A DNA stretch of 64,000 bases from CAYWLQ01 sp964458775. Its GTDB lineage: Bacteria > Myxococcota_A > Polyangia > JAAYKL01. Position numbers and translations under genes: made by a program. Position 1 is the first letter of the stretch, and each line of letters starts with the position of its first letter. Shown piece after piece: positions 1-8,481 of the stretch. The notes beneath the pieces are model-generated. The model did no database searches, was not told where the DNA came from, and saw nothing but the letters and a program-made list of their open reading frames with translations. Where the stretch lies: assembly GCA_964458775.1 (NCBI GenBank), contig CAYWLQ010000003.1:1-64000 (forward strand), in the 5' to 3' direction.

Positions 1-226
1 GTCGAGGATCATCCATGTGAACAACCAAATGATAATGATTGCCCATGATGCAAAAGCCCAAAATCTCGCAGCAGTAAACCCGAGCAAACAATCGGATAAA
101 ATCGACAATCTTGCGACGACACCTTTTGTCATCAAGAGGATAGTCACCGATAACTCCGGTGACTCGTCCGCACAAGTGATAGAAAGCACCTGAGTCTTCT
201 GCTTTTATTCTAGCTAACCGAGCCAT
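1..226 (-). CDS. REP-associated tyrosine (Y1) transposase, N-terminal part
   Basis: The minus strand is open from an ATG at 226 to the left edge, so only about 75 N-terminal residues are present. The translation begins MARLARIKAEDSGAFYHL and later reads FCIMGNHYHLVVH. The His-x-His of NHYHL is the metal-binding HUH motif of the Y1_Tnp (IS200-like / TnpA-REP) family, single-strand nucleases that act on hairpin DNA through a catalytic Tyr; that Tyr would lie beyond the edge. A strong Shine-Dalgarno (AAGGAGG) sits just before the ATG. Family members are usually about 150-300 residues, many of them single-copy domesticated genes. Whether the gene is intact cannot be seen. Confidence 0.85.
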   Translation of the reverse strand, partial: MARLARIKAEDSGAFYHLCGRVTGVIGDYPLDDKRCRRKIVDFIRLFARVYCCEILGFCIMGNHYHLVVHMDDPR

Positions 227-284
227 GTTGGCCTCCTTGAAAGTCGACATCAGGGAGGATAGTTTGTTTTTATTTGTTTTGCAA

Positions 285-434
285 TATAAAAGACAGTGTC
301 CCTATAAGAAGCGCGACGGCAACAGAGAACTTGCGTCCAAGGAGCTAGGAATTATCCCAAGCCCATTGTATAGAAAGCTAAAGACCTTAAATCTGAAATT
401 GGCGTTGAAAGACGGACGGTCAAGACAGTCATAG
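285..434 (+). pseudogene. Fis-type helix-turn-helix remnant
   Basis: The plus frame here reads GNRELASKELGI, then PLYRKLKTLNL, which matches the C-terminal Fis/HTH_8 DNA-binding helix pair of sigma-54 enhancer-binding proteins (pattern GN-x3-AA-x2-LGI-x-R-x-TLYRKLK-x2-GL). Nothing upstream looks like an AAA+ or receiver domain: the reading frame runs into the transposase start on the other strand. The usual Arg-x-Thr before LYRKL is altered. I read it as a decayed piece of a regulator left beside a mobile element. It could instead be a chance similarity of about 30 residues. Confidence 0.4.
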
Positions 435-736
435 GGTCGGCAATGTGAAAAATTCACGACCGTTACTCTATATGGGGTACAGGTATAAGACTCGACCTTT
501 TTGTGCCTGTTTCGACAAAATTGTCGAACTTGAAAAGCCGTTAATGTTTGAGTTGACGGCTAACATTCTAAAACTGCAAAAAACATTTTTTTGTTACATA
601 TGGTATCGATCTTGCCTGAAACAAACCAAACGGTTCTGTCGAAAGGGGAAGGGTTTATCTCTTTTCTCTGACAAAGGCTAAGCAGGCTTAATTTGGGACA
701 TGCACTTTAGGCCTAAATCATTAAGGAGAGTCTGTA
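435..736. other. Intergenic stretch without a convincing gene
   Basis: Only a 78-codon plus-strand frame (445-681) is present; its composition is unlike a folded protein and it lacks a Shine-Dalgarno. The one clear structure is the inverted repeat at 511-528. The last 20 bases carry the ribosome binding site of the following lipoprotein. Confidence 0.5.
511..528. promoter_or_regulatory. Inverted repeat, possible operator
   Basis: TTCGACAA and TTGTCGAA form perfect 8-base arms around a 2-base AA centre. The symmetry and short spacer suit a dimeric regulator site rather than a terminator, since no T-tract follows. There is no clear promoter around it and the nearest intact gene starts 209 bases downstream. 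Confidence 0.3.
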
Positions 737-1165
737 ATGAAAACAAGAATTTTTTCTATCCTATCGTATGCTCCGCTTGTCGGAGGGTTTCTTACCTGTT
801 GTCAGGGTTCTTCGAATACAAATGGAACGACGGATAACAGTGCAGAGAACGAATCTTTGCAAGATAGTTCTGTGGACAATGCTGACAGTGCCGGGCGGTA
901 TTCTGAACATGGAAGCGATATAGACAACGGAGGATGGGACAACAGACAAGATGATTCGGATACCCAGAACACTGTTATAGTTACTGATCAAACAGTTGAG
1001 ATTGTCGGACCGGACGGAACGATTGTTACACCGGACGGAGACGTACCCGATACAAATCAATGCCCGGACGGGTCGGTTCCGTGCGGACTTCCAAATCAAC
1101 CCCCATGTGAACCGGGTTACTATTGTATAAGCGGATGTTGTAAATCCACGAGTATAATAGTTTAG
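737..1165 (+). CDS. Small acidic lipoprotein with Cys-rich C-terminus
   Basis: 142 residues. A Lys/Arg-containing start and a hydrophobic stretch (about residues 5-20) end in LTCCQG, a lipobox-like site although Cys or Thr at -1 is unusual. The middle (about 25-85) is Asn/Asp/Ser-rich and disordered. The C-terminal 40 residues hold six Cys (QCPDGSVPCG, PPCEPGYYCISGCC), probably disulphide-bonded outside the cytoplasm. The start is supported by AAGGAGAG seven bases upstream of ATG. Similar short Cys-rich surface lipoproteins are common in myxobacteria-like genomes, but I recognise no named family and assign no function. Confidence 0.7.
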   Translation: MKTRIFSILSYAPLVGGFLTCCQGSSNTNGTTDNSAENESLQDSSVDNADSAGRYSEHGSDIDNGGWDNRQDDSDTQNTVIVTDQTVEIVGPDGTIVTPDGDVPDTNQCPDGSVPCGLPNQPPCEPGYYCISGCCKSTSIIV

Positions 1166-1185
1166 CTCGAGTAGAGACTTAGTGC

Positions 1186-1295
1186 GATTAACCCCCGCAC
1201 GATTAACCCCGCAGGATTAACTCCGTACGATTAACCGCCCAAGTAAATCTTTTGGACACCGTACGATTAACCGCCCAAGTGGATCTTTTGGACAT
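1186..1295. repeat. Iterated GATTAACC repeats with a 36-bp tandem duplication
   Basis: Five GATTAAC-containing units start at 1186, 1201, 1215, 1229 and 1265. The last two belong to two tandem 36-base copies (1224-1259 and 1260-1295), which differ only at an AA/GG pair and near the 3' end. The array lies between the small lipoprotein stop and the efflux promoter, outside coding sequence. Confidence 0.75.
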
Positions 1296-1408
1296 CATTA
1301 ACTATTTAGTGGCTTAGGCGGGTGACTGTGAACTGGACGGTAGATGGTTTACAACTTTAGATTGTTTCAAATTGTGACTATAAAACTGTATATAGTTAAG
1401 CCTGTCGA

Positions 1409-1437
1409 TTGACAAATGGGTAATGTATTCCTATATA
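1409..1437 (+). promoter_or_regulatory. Sigma-70-type promoter of the metal efflux operon
   Basis: TTGACA (1409-1414), a 17-base spacer and TATATA (1432-1437) match the vegetative consensus almost exactly. Transcription would start near 1444, about 20 bases before the small ORF at 1465. I see no MerR-type dyad within the spacer, which is of normal length. Confidence 0.65.
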
Positions 1438-1464
1438 TATTTAGGCGTTGTACTAAGAGGTGTG

Positions 1465-1560
1465 ATGATAAGAGAATACGAAGCAATTGAGGGGAAGGCA
1501 GAAGAGAACACTTGTTGCGGTGTATTTTCTATTCATCTGAAATGTGACGAGGCATTGTAA
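1465..1560 (+). CDS. Candidate 31-residue Cys-containing leader peptide
   Basis: An ATG at 1465 opens a 31-codon frame whose product has a Cys-Cys pair, one His and one further Cys (NTCCGVFSIHLKCDEAL). It is preceded by AGAGGTG, lies just downstream of the near-consensus promoter, and its TAA stop overlaps the next start as TAATG (1558-1562), the usual arrangement for translational coupling. It has no signal peptide. It may be a metal-sensing leader, a small thiol peptide, or only an open stretch that couples translation. The frame is too short for coding statistics. Confidence 0.45.
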   Translation: MIREYEAIEGKAEENTCCGVFSIHLKCDEAL

Positions 1561-1892
1561 TGTACAAACGCTTTCTTTCATTATTGATTGTAGTAACGCT
1601 AGTTTGGATATCGCCGGGTCTTATTGTTGTCACCTTATCTTTATTGGATACAGATCAATCGTTGTCACACAATCATGCGGACGGTGCTCCATGTCATGAT
1701 GCGGACGAAGAGGGGCCTTGTGAGAGCGGATGCCCCTGTCTTTGCTGTCCGGGGCATACCGTTTTGTTGTTTCGTCCGTCGGATATTTCAATTGAGTCTT
1801 CAATGTTGACTTCGCTACATAACTTCGGTTCTTTGGAATCAAAACACCCTGTCGGAATAACCTCTCGCATTTTCCGGCCTCCTCAGGTCTGA
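1560..1892 (+). CDS. Exported Cys/His-rich small protein of the efflux operon
   Basis: 110 residues. The N-terminus is a long hydrophobic signal or anchor (LSLLIVVTLVWISPGLIVV). A dense metal-ligand region follows, with SHNHADGAPCHD, then GPCESGCPCLCCPGH: seven Cys and four His within about 35 residues. The C-terminal 40 residues are plain. The placement ahead of czcCBA-like genes and the Cys cluster recall small exported proteins that precede HME-RND operons in Bacteroidota (DUF6660-like, from memory), but this is not a firm family match. A periplasmic metal-binding or chaperone role is an inference. Its ATG overlaps the stop of the preceding ORF. Confidence 0.75.
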   Translation: MYKRFLSLLIVVTLVWISPGLIVVTLSLLDTDQSLSHNHADGAPCHDADEEGPCESGCPCLCCPGHTVLLFRPSDISIESSMLTSLHNFGSLESKHPVGITSRIFRPPQV

Positions 1893-1941
1893 CTATTTCG
1901 AAAATGTAAAGCAAGATGAACTGTACCGCGACGGTCTTCTC

Positions 1942-1965
1942 AAACCCTTTGTATGAAAGAGGTTT
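1942..1965 (+). promoter_or_regulatory. Stem-loop in the leader before the CzcC-like gene
   Basis: AAACCCTTT pairs with AAAGAGGTTT (one bulge) around GTATG. It lies in the 135-base gap between the small exported protein and the outer-membrane gene, and might set the relative expression of the two. There is no T-tract. Confidence 0.25.
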
Positions 1966-2027
1966 GATGACCTGCGATCTGAGCTGAGTCAATTATCTTT
2001 TCGGCTCAGGAAAAAGGAAGAAGGAAA

Positions 2028-3323
2028 ATGAAAAGCAGATACCTTTCGTTCGCTTGGATTATCGGCACGCCTATGATTTGTTTGATTATCGGAATAATGC
2101 CTAGGATATGTTGTGCTCAGATGCAATACCAAGCGAGTAACGAAGTTCAAAATTCATATAATGAGGTTAGTATAACCTGGGCCGATATTGAAAAAGCTGT
2201 TGACGGTCACCCTTCTGTTGCAATGGGACGCAAACAGGTCTTAGCGGCAAATGCTGAAGTTGATGCCGCCGCCGGAGCGGTTTCCAATCCCAGCCTTGAA
2301 GGAACTGTTGCTTACGGACAAGGACGCGATTCGTCGGTATCGCGGGTTGAGTGGGGACTTGCGCTTTCAATTCCTCTTGACTGGACTGCCCATCGCAAAG
2401 CCAAGATAAAGGCAGCTGAAGCTTCAGCAGGTGTAACAGAGGCAGAGTCGGAAGCTTTAAGGCGGGATATTATATTGCAGCTTCGCCTTTTGTTTTGGGA
2501 CCTTGTACATGAACAAGAGCATGTTGCAGTTTTAGTCGATTTAAATCGTGAAACCAATAGCTTTTTAGAAACGGTAAAACGCCGCGTTGAACAAGGCGAA
2601 GCCCGACCGATTGAAGTGACTCGGGTTATGATAGAGGTCGACAAACTTGCCGTTGAACTCGAAACGACTGGTATGTTTTTGAAATCAAAACAAGCTCAAC
2701 TTGCTTTATGGCTCGGCATAGGCGATAAAAAAATCATAGCGATAGGTGATTTGACTATGCTGCCTCAACCGGTGTCAGCGGAAGTATCCACAATCGGCTT
2801 TCTTCAAAGTCATCCGTACCTTCGTGCGGCAGAGGCAAATCTTAAAGCAATTGCAGCAGTCGTAGTATTGGAGCGTCGCGCCCGTATTCCTACTTTTTCT
2901 TTGCAAGCATTTACTGATCATGAACTTGACCGGATCGCTACCGGTCTGGGTCTTAGCATGGAATTTCCTCTCTGGAATTGGAACACTAAAAATATACGCA
3001 AAGCCGAAGAGCTTCTTGCTGCGCAAAATTTTCGACTTGATGCCGAACGCATTGCATTGGAAGTCTTATTAATCGAAGCACAAGCCGAATGCCGATCGGG
3101 TGTCATATCGGCTTCTTATTATCTCAATAATATTCAGCCCAATGCTATGTCCGTTGCGCGGACAATTGAGAGGAGTTACGAACTCGGAGAGAGTGACTTG
3201 CTCGATGTTCTCGATTCCCGCAGAATGTTGCTCGAAACAAAGACTCGTACCTTGGAGGCATTGGCTCGTGCGCAAGCCGATTGCAGTCGCCTGAACATTC
3301 TTGTCGGAGAAAAATTACAATGA
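2028..3323 (+). CDS. czcC: TolC-family outer-membrane efflux protein (CzcC-like)
   Basis: 431 residues with an N-terminal signal peptide (hydrophobic to about residue 28). The rest is the repeated helical outer-membrane efflux architecture: a first half with the VDAAAGAVSNPSLEG stretch and amphipathic helices, then a second half from about residue 230 that repeats the pattern (FLQSHPYLRAAEANL; IERSYELGESDLLDVLDSRR). The phrase YxxGExxxLDVLDSR is typical of CzcC/CusC-type proteins. It would form the trimeric exit duct for the RND pump encoded downstream. GGAAGAAGGA precedes the ATG, and its stop overlaps the next gene as ATGA. Confidence 0.9.
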   Translation: MKSRYLSFAWIIGTPMICLIIGIMPRICCAQMQYQASNEVQNSYNEVSITWADIEKAVDGHPSVAMGRKQVLAANAEVDAAAGAVSNPSLEGTVAYGQGRDSSVSRVEWGLALSIPLDWTAHRKAKIKAAEASAGVTEAESEALRRDIILQLRLLFWDLVHEQEHVAVLVDLNRETNSFLETVKRRVEQGEARPIEVTRVMIEVDKLAVELETTGMFLKSKQAQLALWLGIGDKKIIAIGDLTMLPQPVSAEVSTIGFLQSHPYLRAAEANLKAIAAVVVLERRARIPTFSLQAFTDHELDRIATGLGLSMEFPLWNWNTKNIRKAEELLAAQNFRLDAERIALEVLLIEAQAECRSGVISASYYLNNIQPNAMSVARTIERSYELGESDLLDVLDSRRMLLETKTRTLEALARAQADCSRLNILVGEKLQ

Positions 3324-4654
3324 AGAAAAACATAATTAACAAAATAGCTGTTGTTGTATGGGTTACAGTTATGTCGGTTGGATGCAAAAATCTATTTTCG
3401 GACGCACATACTGAGGCTCACGGAGCCCATAAAGAACACAATCACGAAGGTCATCACGATGATCATGATCATGACAAGAGCGAGATGTCTGATTTGGATC
3501 GACCTGTTGAAGATCTTTTTGCTGCTGCTTGTGAGCACAACATTAAAACCCATAAGTGTGACGAGTGTCGCTACGAGGTAGGAACGGTAAAGATTGATGC
3601 AAGTCTTTTTGACGGCGGTTTGTTAAAGAAGACCAAAGCCGAAAACAAAACCGCAACCCAATCGCTAAAGCTTACCGGAGAAATTGGTTTTGATGAACGA
3701 CGTATAGCTCACGTGAGCACACAGGTTGAAGGTATCATTAGGTCGGTTTATGTAACTTTAGGTGATAGGGTAAAACGAGGTCAGGCATTGATGGAGATTG
3801 ATTCTGTGGCAATCGGGGAAGCGCAGGCTGACTATATCGAGTCGCTAGGAATGCTTGCCCTTGCCGAACAGAACAGTGCTAGGGTCGATGCTTTGCGAAG
3901 AGAAGGCATTGCTTCGGAGAAAGAGCTGCTTGCGGCTAATCGCGAACTCGAAGCGGCTCAGATTCGTAAGAATGCAGCAATGGGTAAGTTGAAAAGGCTC
4001 GGAATGTCTTCTGCATCCGTGCAAAAAGTTTCCCAAAAATCTGCTGCCGGACGATTAGTTCTAAGAGCTCCTGTCGACGGCGTCGTGTTGGACATGCATG
4101 CTGTTGCGGGTGAGATCGCACGTGCTGATACTTTGCTTGCAACTGTGGGTGACAACACTCATGTTTGGGTGTGGGCTGATTTATACGAGCAGGACATTGC
4201 GTTTATTACTCAAAAGCAGGCAAAGCAGCAGCTTAAGGCTTCTGTAGAGGTAAACGCTTTTCCGGGAGAGTCTTTTGCCGGTACTGTAGACTTCATTAGT
4301 CCAAAGATGAGTGAATCGTCGCGTACTTTAAAGGTACGTATTAGTGTGCCCAACCTTAACGGTCGACTTCCGGCGGGAATGTTCGCACGAGTAGAGGTTT
4401 TCATTCCGGATAATCGATCGGTGCTTTCTGTTAACAGTGAGTCAGTTCTATCGGATGAAGAACGCCACTTTGTTTTTGTTCATTACAAAGATGAATACTG
4501 GATTAGAAGACCCGTAATGCCCGGGCGTACCTCTTCAAAAACAACCGAAATTCTAAGCGGGTTAACCGGAAACGAAACCATTGTAGCGAACGGGGCATTT
4601 CTTCTTAAGTCCGATGTTTTGCGCTCAAAAATGGGTGCCGGTTGTGCGGATTAG
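3320..4654 (+). CDS. czcB: Periplasmic adaptor of metal RND efflux (CzcB-like lipoprotein)
   Basis: The start at 3320 overlaps the previous stop (ATGA) and gives 444 residues. An N-terminal lipobox (MSVGC) is followed by a His/Asp-rich metal-binding stretch (about residues 25-55). Next comes a CEHNIKTHKCDECRYEVG segment with three Cys and two His, seen in heavy-metal adaptor proteins. Barrel-sandwich and hairpin regions (about 100-270) and a beta-barrel/membrane-proximal domain follow (VAGEIARADTLLATVGD; WVWADLYEQDIAFI). It would link CzcA to CzcC and may hand over metal. The upstream in-frame codons lie inside czcC and lack a ribosome site. Confidence 0.9.
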   Translation: MKKNIINKIAVVVWVTVMSVGCKNLFSDAHTEAHGAHKEHNHEGHHDDHDHDKSEMSDLDRPVEDLFAAACEHNIKTHKCDECRYEVGTVKIDASLFDGGLLKKTKAENKTATQSLKLTGEIGFDERRIAHVSTQVEGIIRSVYVTLGDRVKRGQALMEIDSVAIGEAQADYIESLGMLALAEQNSARVDALRREGIASEKELLAANRELEAAQIRKNAAMGKLKRLGMSSASVQKVSQKSAAGRLVLRAPVDGVVLDMHAVAGEIARADTLLATVGDNTHVWVWADLYEQDIAFITQKQAKQQLKASVEVNAFPGESFAGTVDFISPKMSESSRTLKVRISVPNLNGRLPAGMFARVEVFIPDNRSVLSVNSESVLSDEERHFVFVHYKDEYWIRRPVMPGRTSSKTTEILSGLTGNETIVANGAFLLKSDVLRSKMGAGCAD

Positions 4655-4668
4655 AGGGGAAAACAGCC

Positions 4669-7600
4669 ATGTCAAAATTACATGATTTCATTTTAAGACG
4701 ACGGATGACTGTAGCCCTCGGTGTTTTGTTACTTGCAATTGTCGGCGGGCTTTCTTTGAGTCGCCTATCTGTTGATGCCTTTCCTGACGTTACGGATCAA
4801 CAGGTAATGATTCTAACCGAAGCTGAGGGATTGGGCCCCATAGATGTGGAGCAGCAAATTACCTTTCCTATAGAATGGGTAATGGGCGGATTGCCTAAAG
4901 TTAAAAATGTTAGATCCCTTTCGAAAACCGGTCTTTCTCAAGTGGTTGTTGTGTTTGAAGACGATGTCGACACTTACTTTGCCCGTCAGCTTGTGTTTGA
5001 ACGATTGCAGACAGCAAAAAAAGAGCTTCCTATTGGTATTGAACCGCAAATGGGACCCATAAGCACAGGACTAGGAGAAGTCTTTCAATACACCGTTAAA
5101 AGCGACCGACACAGCTTGACGGAACTTCGCACAATACAAGACTGGATGATTGCTCCTAGGTTGCGTACGGTACCGGGAGTTAATGAGGTTAACAGCTTCG
5201 GCGGTTTGGTAAAGCAAATCCATGTTCTTGTAGACCCCGACAAACTACTCAAATATAACCTTTCAGTTAAAGAAATTGTTACTGCTCTGTCAGAAAATAA
5301 TGCCAACGCCGGCGGTAGTTTCATCGTCAAGGATTGGGAGCAGGAAAATCTTCGCAGTGTGGGGCTTTTCGGTTCGGTTCAAGATATAAAAGATGTTGTA
5401 TTGCGAGCGGATGACGGCACGCCTGTTTATCTAACCGATGTGGCCGAGGTAAAAGAAGGCGCGATGACCAGAATGGGTGCTGTGAGCTTAGACGGCAAAG
5501 GAGAGGCTGTTGCCGGCATGGTTATTATGCTCAAGGGCGAAAACTCTAAAGACGTTGTTGAGCGGGTCAAGGCTGCTATTAGAGTTATCGAGAAATCACT
5601 GCCGGAGGGAGCATCCGTTAATGCTTTTTATGATCGTACGGATTTGGTCAGCGCTGTTATAAAAACAATTACCGGTGCTTTGCTGCAAGGGGTAATCTTT
5701 GTCGTTTTGGTTTTATTGCTGCTGATCGGAAACCTTCGTGCGGCATTGGCAGCGGCAACAAGTTTACCCATTACTGCTTTGATAGCCGTTATTTTTATGG
5801 ATATTGGGCAAGTTACCGCCAATCTGATGAGCCTTGGAGGTCTGGCTATAGCTGTCGGCATGGTGGTTGACGGCTCCATAGTGGTAGCAGAGAATATTGT
5901 GCGTCATCTGAGAGAAAGACCGTCAGAAGACCGACTGGAGGTAATTATCGGGGCGACCAGGGAAGTATCCAGGCCTATCGTTTTTTCCATATTAATTATT
6001 GTTCTTGTTTTTGTGCCTCTCTTTACCCTCCAGGGAATGGAAGGGCGCATGTTTAAGCCGCTGGCCTTGACGATGGTGTTCGCGATGTCGGGATCATTGG
6101 TTGCGGCTGTAATTGTGATGCCGGTTTTGCTCTCATTTCTTTTAAGCAAGGGAATAGGAATAAAAGATAGATATTCTTTTTTATGGATTAAGCGAGGGTA
6201 TTTACGGATTCTTGGAATTGTGCTGAAATATCGCAATATCACTATTGGTATTGCTGTTACGGCATTCGCAGCAACTCTCGCTTTGACGCCGTTAATCGGT
6301 ACTGAGTTTCTGCCTCAACTGGAAGAGGGGGCAGTGGCTGTTAATGTTGTTAGATTGCCGAATGCTTCACTGGAAGGCTCTGTTAGAACCGGGACCTTTA
6401 TGGAGCAACAGCTTATGACCTTTCCTGAAGTTAAGACAGTGGTAACAAAGACCGGCCGTGCCGAGATATCTGAAGATCCTATGGGGCCTGAACAGAACGA
6501 TCTTTTAATTATGCTTCATCCCGAGTCAACCTGGACTTCAGGGCGCACTAAAGCCGAGCTTGTAGAAGCAATGCAAAAGCGTTTGTCGAAAATTCCGGGG
6601 CTTCGGCTGTCCTTTAGCCAACCGATTGCTTTGCGAGTTAACGAACTAATATCAGGTGTGAAGACCGATTTAGCGGTAAAGGTGTTCGGAGATGATCTGG
6701 AGGTATTAAAGAAAAATGCTGATAATATCGCAGCCGTGTTGGGAGAAATAAGAGGGGCCGAAGATGTTAGAGTAGAGCAGATTACCGGATTTTCTCAGCT
6801 TGACATCATACCAAATCGTCGAGCCATGGCGCGTTACAAATTGAATATGTACGACATCAACGAAATTATCGAAACAGCTGTAGGAGGAAAGGGTGCGACA
6901 GTTATGATCGACGGACAAATGCGCTTTGGAGTTCAGGTGCGTTTTCCGGAAAACCGAAGAAGCGATATTGAGTCGATTGGAGCGATATTGCTGCCGACTT
7001 CTTCGGGAGCAAAAGTGCCTTTTTCCAGTGTGGCAGAGATAAATCGAGTAGAAGGGCCCGCGCAGATCAGCAGAGAAAACAACATGAGAAGAGTTGTGGT
7101 TGAGGCGAACGTAAGAGGAAGGGACCTCGGCGGTTTTGTAGACGAAGCACAGGATCGTCTTGCAGAGATTACAAAAGCTTTGCCAGCCGGTTATTGGATA
7201 GACTATGGAGGAACCTTCCAGAATCAACAAAGTGCTATGCAAAGGCTCAGCATAGTTGTGCCGATATCTGTGTTACTAATTTTCCTGATGTTGACCTCGG
7301 CATTGGGTTCGGTAAAAACTGCTGCTCTGGTATTAGTCAATCTTCCCTTTGCATTGGTAGGAGGGATATTGTCGATGCTGCTTATGGATATTACGCTAAA
7401 CGTCCCTTCCATAGTGGGGTTCATAGCTTTGTTCGGTGTAGCAGTGCAAAACGGAACAGTGCTCGTAACTTTTATTAATCAGCTCATCCAAGAAGGTCGT
7501 CTGCTGCAAGATGCAATAATAGAAGCCTGTGGGCTGCGATTTAGAGCGCTATTGATGACAGCGGCAACGACAATTCTAGGTTTATTGCCGATGATGTACG

Positions 7601-7728
7601 CTCAAGGCCCGGGAGCCGAAGTTCAACGTCCTCTTGCAGCGGTGGTAATAGGAGGCTTGATTACCTCAACAATACTAACCTTGTTCGTCTTACCGGCTCT
7701 TGTGGGTAAGGTTTTAAAAAAAAACTGA
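4669..7728 (+). CDS. czcA: Heavy-metal RND efflux pump (CzcA/CusA-like)
   Basis: 1019 residues, normal for an HME-RND transporter. ATG at 4669 has GAGGGG upstream; the longer TTG frame overlaps czcB and is not preferred. Two halves each carry a transmembrane bundle (first TM about 13-33, then about 340-505 and 860-1015) and periplasmic porter loops. The TM4 signature reads GMVVDGSIVVAEN. It keeps the second Asp and the Glu-Asn of CzcA, but the first Asp of the DFG...D form of Zn/Co/Cd pumps is Ala here. The substrate therefore cannot be read with confidence: zinc, cobalt, nickel or copper/silver remain possible. Proton-driven export from periplasm or cytoplasm through CzcB and CzcC is the family role. 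Confidence 0.93.
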   Translation: MSKLHDFILRRRMTVALGVLLLAIVGGLSLSRLSVDAFPDVTDQQVMILTEAEGLGPIDVEQQITFPIEWVMGGLPKVKNVRSLSKTGLSQVVVVFEDDVDTYFARQLVFERLQTAKKELPIGIEPQMGPISTGLGEVFQYTVKSDRHSLTELRTIQDWMIAPRLRTVPGVNEVNSFGGLVKQIHVLVDPDKLLKYNLSVKEIVTALSENNANAGGSFIVKDWEQENLRSVGLFGSVQDIKDVVLRADDGTPVYLTDVAEVKEGAMTRMGAVSLDGKGEAVAGMVIMLKGENSKDVVERVKAAIRVIEKSLPEGASVNAFYDRTDLVSAVIKTITGALLQGVIFVVLVLLLLIGNLRAALAAATSLPITALIAVIFMDIGQVTANLMSLGGLAIAVGMVVDGSIVVAENIVRHLRERPSEDRLEVIIGATREVSRPIVFSILIIVLVFVPLFTLQGMEGRMFKPLALTMVFAMSGSLVAAVIVMPVLLSFLLSKGIGIKDRYSFLWIKRGYLRILGIVLKYRNITIGIAVTAFAATLALTPLIGTEFLPQLEEGAVAVNVVRLPNASLEGSVRTGTFMEQQLMTFPEVKTVVTKTGRAEISEDPMGPEQNDLLIMLHPESTWTSGRTKAELVEAMQKRLSKIPGLRLSFSQPIALRVNELISGVKTDLAVKVFGDDLEVLKKNADNIAAVLGEIRGAEDVRVEQITGFSQLDIIPNRRAMARYKLNMYDINEIIETAVGGKGATVMIDGQMRFGVQVRFPENRRSDIESIGAILLPTSSGAKVPFSSVAEINRVEGPAQISRENNMRRVVVEANVRGRDLGGFVDEAQDRLAEITKALPAGYWIDYGGTFQNQQSAMQRLSIVVPISVLLIFLMLTSALGSVKTAALVLVNLPFALVGGILSMLLMDITLNVPSIVGFIALFGVAVQNGTVLVTFINQLIQEGRLLQDAIIEACGLRFRALLMTAATTILGLLPMMYAQGPGAEVQRPLAAVVIGGLITSTILTLFVLPALVGKVLKKN

Positions 7729-7762
7729 AGGAACGGTCTTTGTTTGGGACTTTTTTTGAATG

Positions 7763-8443
7763 CTATGACAACAACATTTTCAAGAAGTATCTATTCATCT
7801 CTATCATCCACATGGTTTCACTTGGATACTGGGCTGACATTGAACCGTCTCCTCCAACCATCCATGCTATTTTAGTGAGTTTATAATTTTGACGATTATC
7901 TTTTTCAAAAACTGCTGTTGCTAAATTATCTTCTTTTGCAAGAATCACCGCAAAGACATGATTATCACTAATTTTAGAAAAATAGACAACCTCTATAGTT
8001 TCAAGTTCTGCTGCCGTCCGCGTATACCCCGCATACTGCCGCAGCAAGGATCCTGGAATTCTCTGTACTGGGAAAAAAAAGATAAAAGCGGCAGCAACCG
8101 CAATGAATAACCGTTGTCGATTGAATTTAATGCATCCTAACGTAAGGATGATAAAGAAGACAATAATAGCAGCATAGATTGGGATTTCGTACCCGGAGGT
8201 TTCGGGATAGAAAAGAACGCGGTTGCAAGTGTACACTGCATCCAAAGCAATCGAAGAAAGTATCATAAGACGACCGAAAATTTTTTGTTCTAAATTTTTA
8301 AGCAATTGGATCTCGATAAAAAAATAGACAGCAGCGGCACTGAGATACGTTATCCAATCAACAGCATCTCCAAATTGTAGAAGAACAACGACACCGGCTA
8401 AAATGATGATGCCGCTAATAGAAATACTGAGCCATTTTAGCAA
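7763..8443 (-). CDS. Membrane protein of unknown function
   Basis: 226 residues. Five or so hydrophobic helices occupy the first 130 residues (about 5-24, 30-48, 58-75, 85-104, 109-127). A soluble C-terminal domain follows (about 130-226), with YFSKISDNHVFAVILAKED and a Trp-rich end. No family was recognised. It ends 34 bases from the convergent czcA and lies 38 bases downstream of menA on the same strand, so it is probably the last gene of the minus-strand run. No catalytic motif is visible. Confidence 0.65.
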   Translation of the reverse strand: MLKWLSISISGIIILAGVVVLLQFGDAVDWITYLSAAAVYFFIEIQLLKNLEQKIFGRLMILSSIALDAVYTCNRVLFYPETSGYEIPIYAAIIVFFIILTLGCIKFNRQRLFIAVAAAFIFFFPVQRIPGSLLRQYAGYTRTAAELETIEVVYFSKISDNHVFAVILAKEDNLATAVFEKDNRQNYKLTKIAWMVGGDGSMSAQYPSETMWMIEMNRYFLKMLLS

Positions 8444-8481
8444 TCCGATTACTCCTCTATGTCAAAAATGTCCACTTTCTG

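Noticed and set aside
445..681. 78-codon plus-strand frame
   Set aside because: No ribosome site, composition unlike a real protein, no recognised motif, and it contains the palindrome at 511-528.
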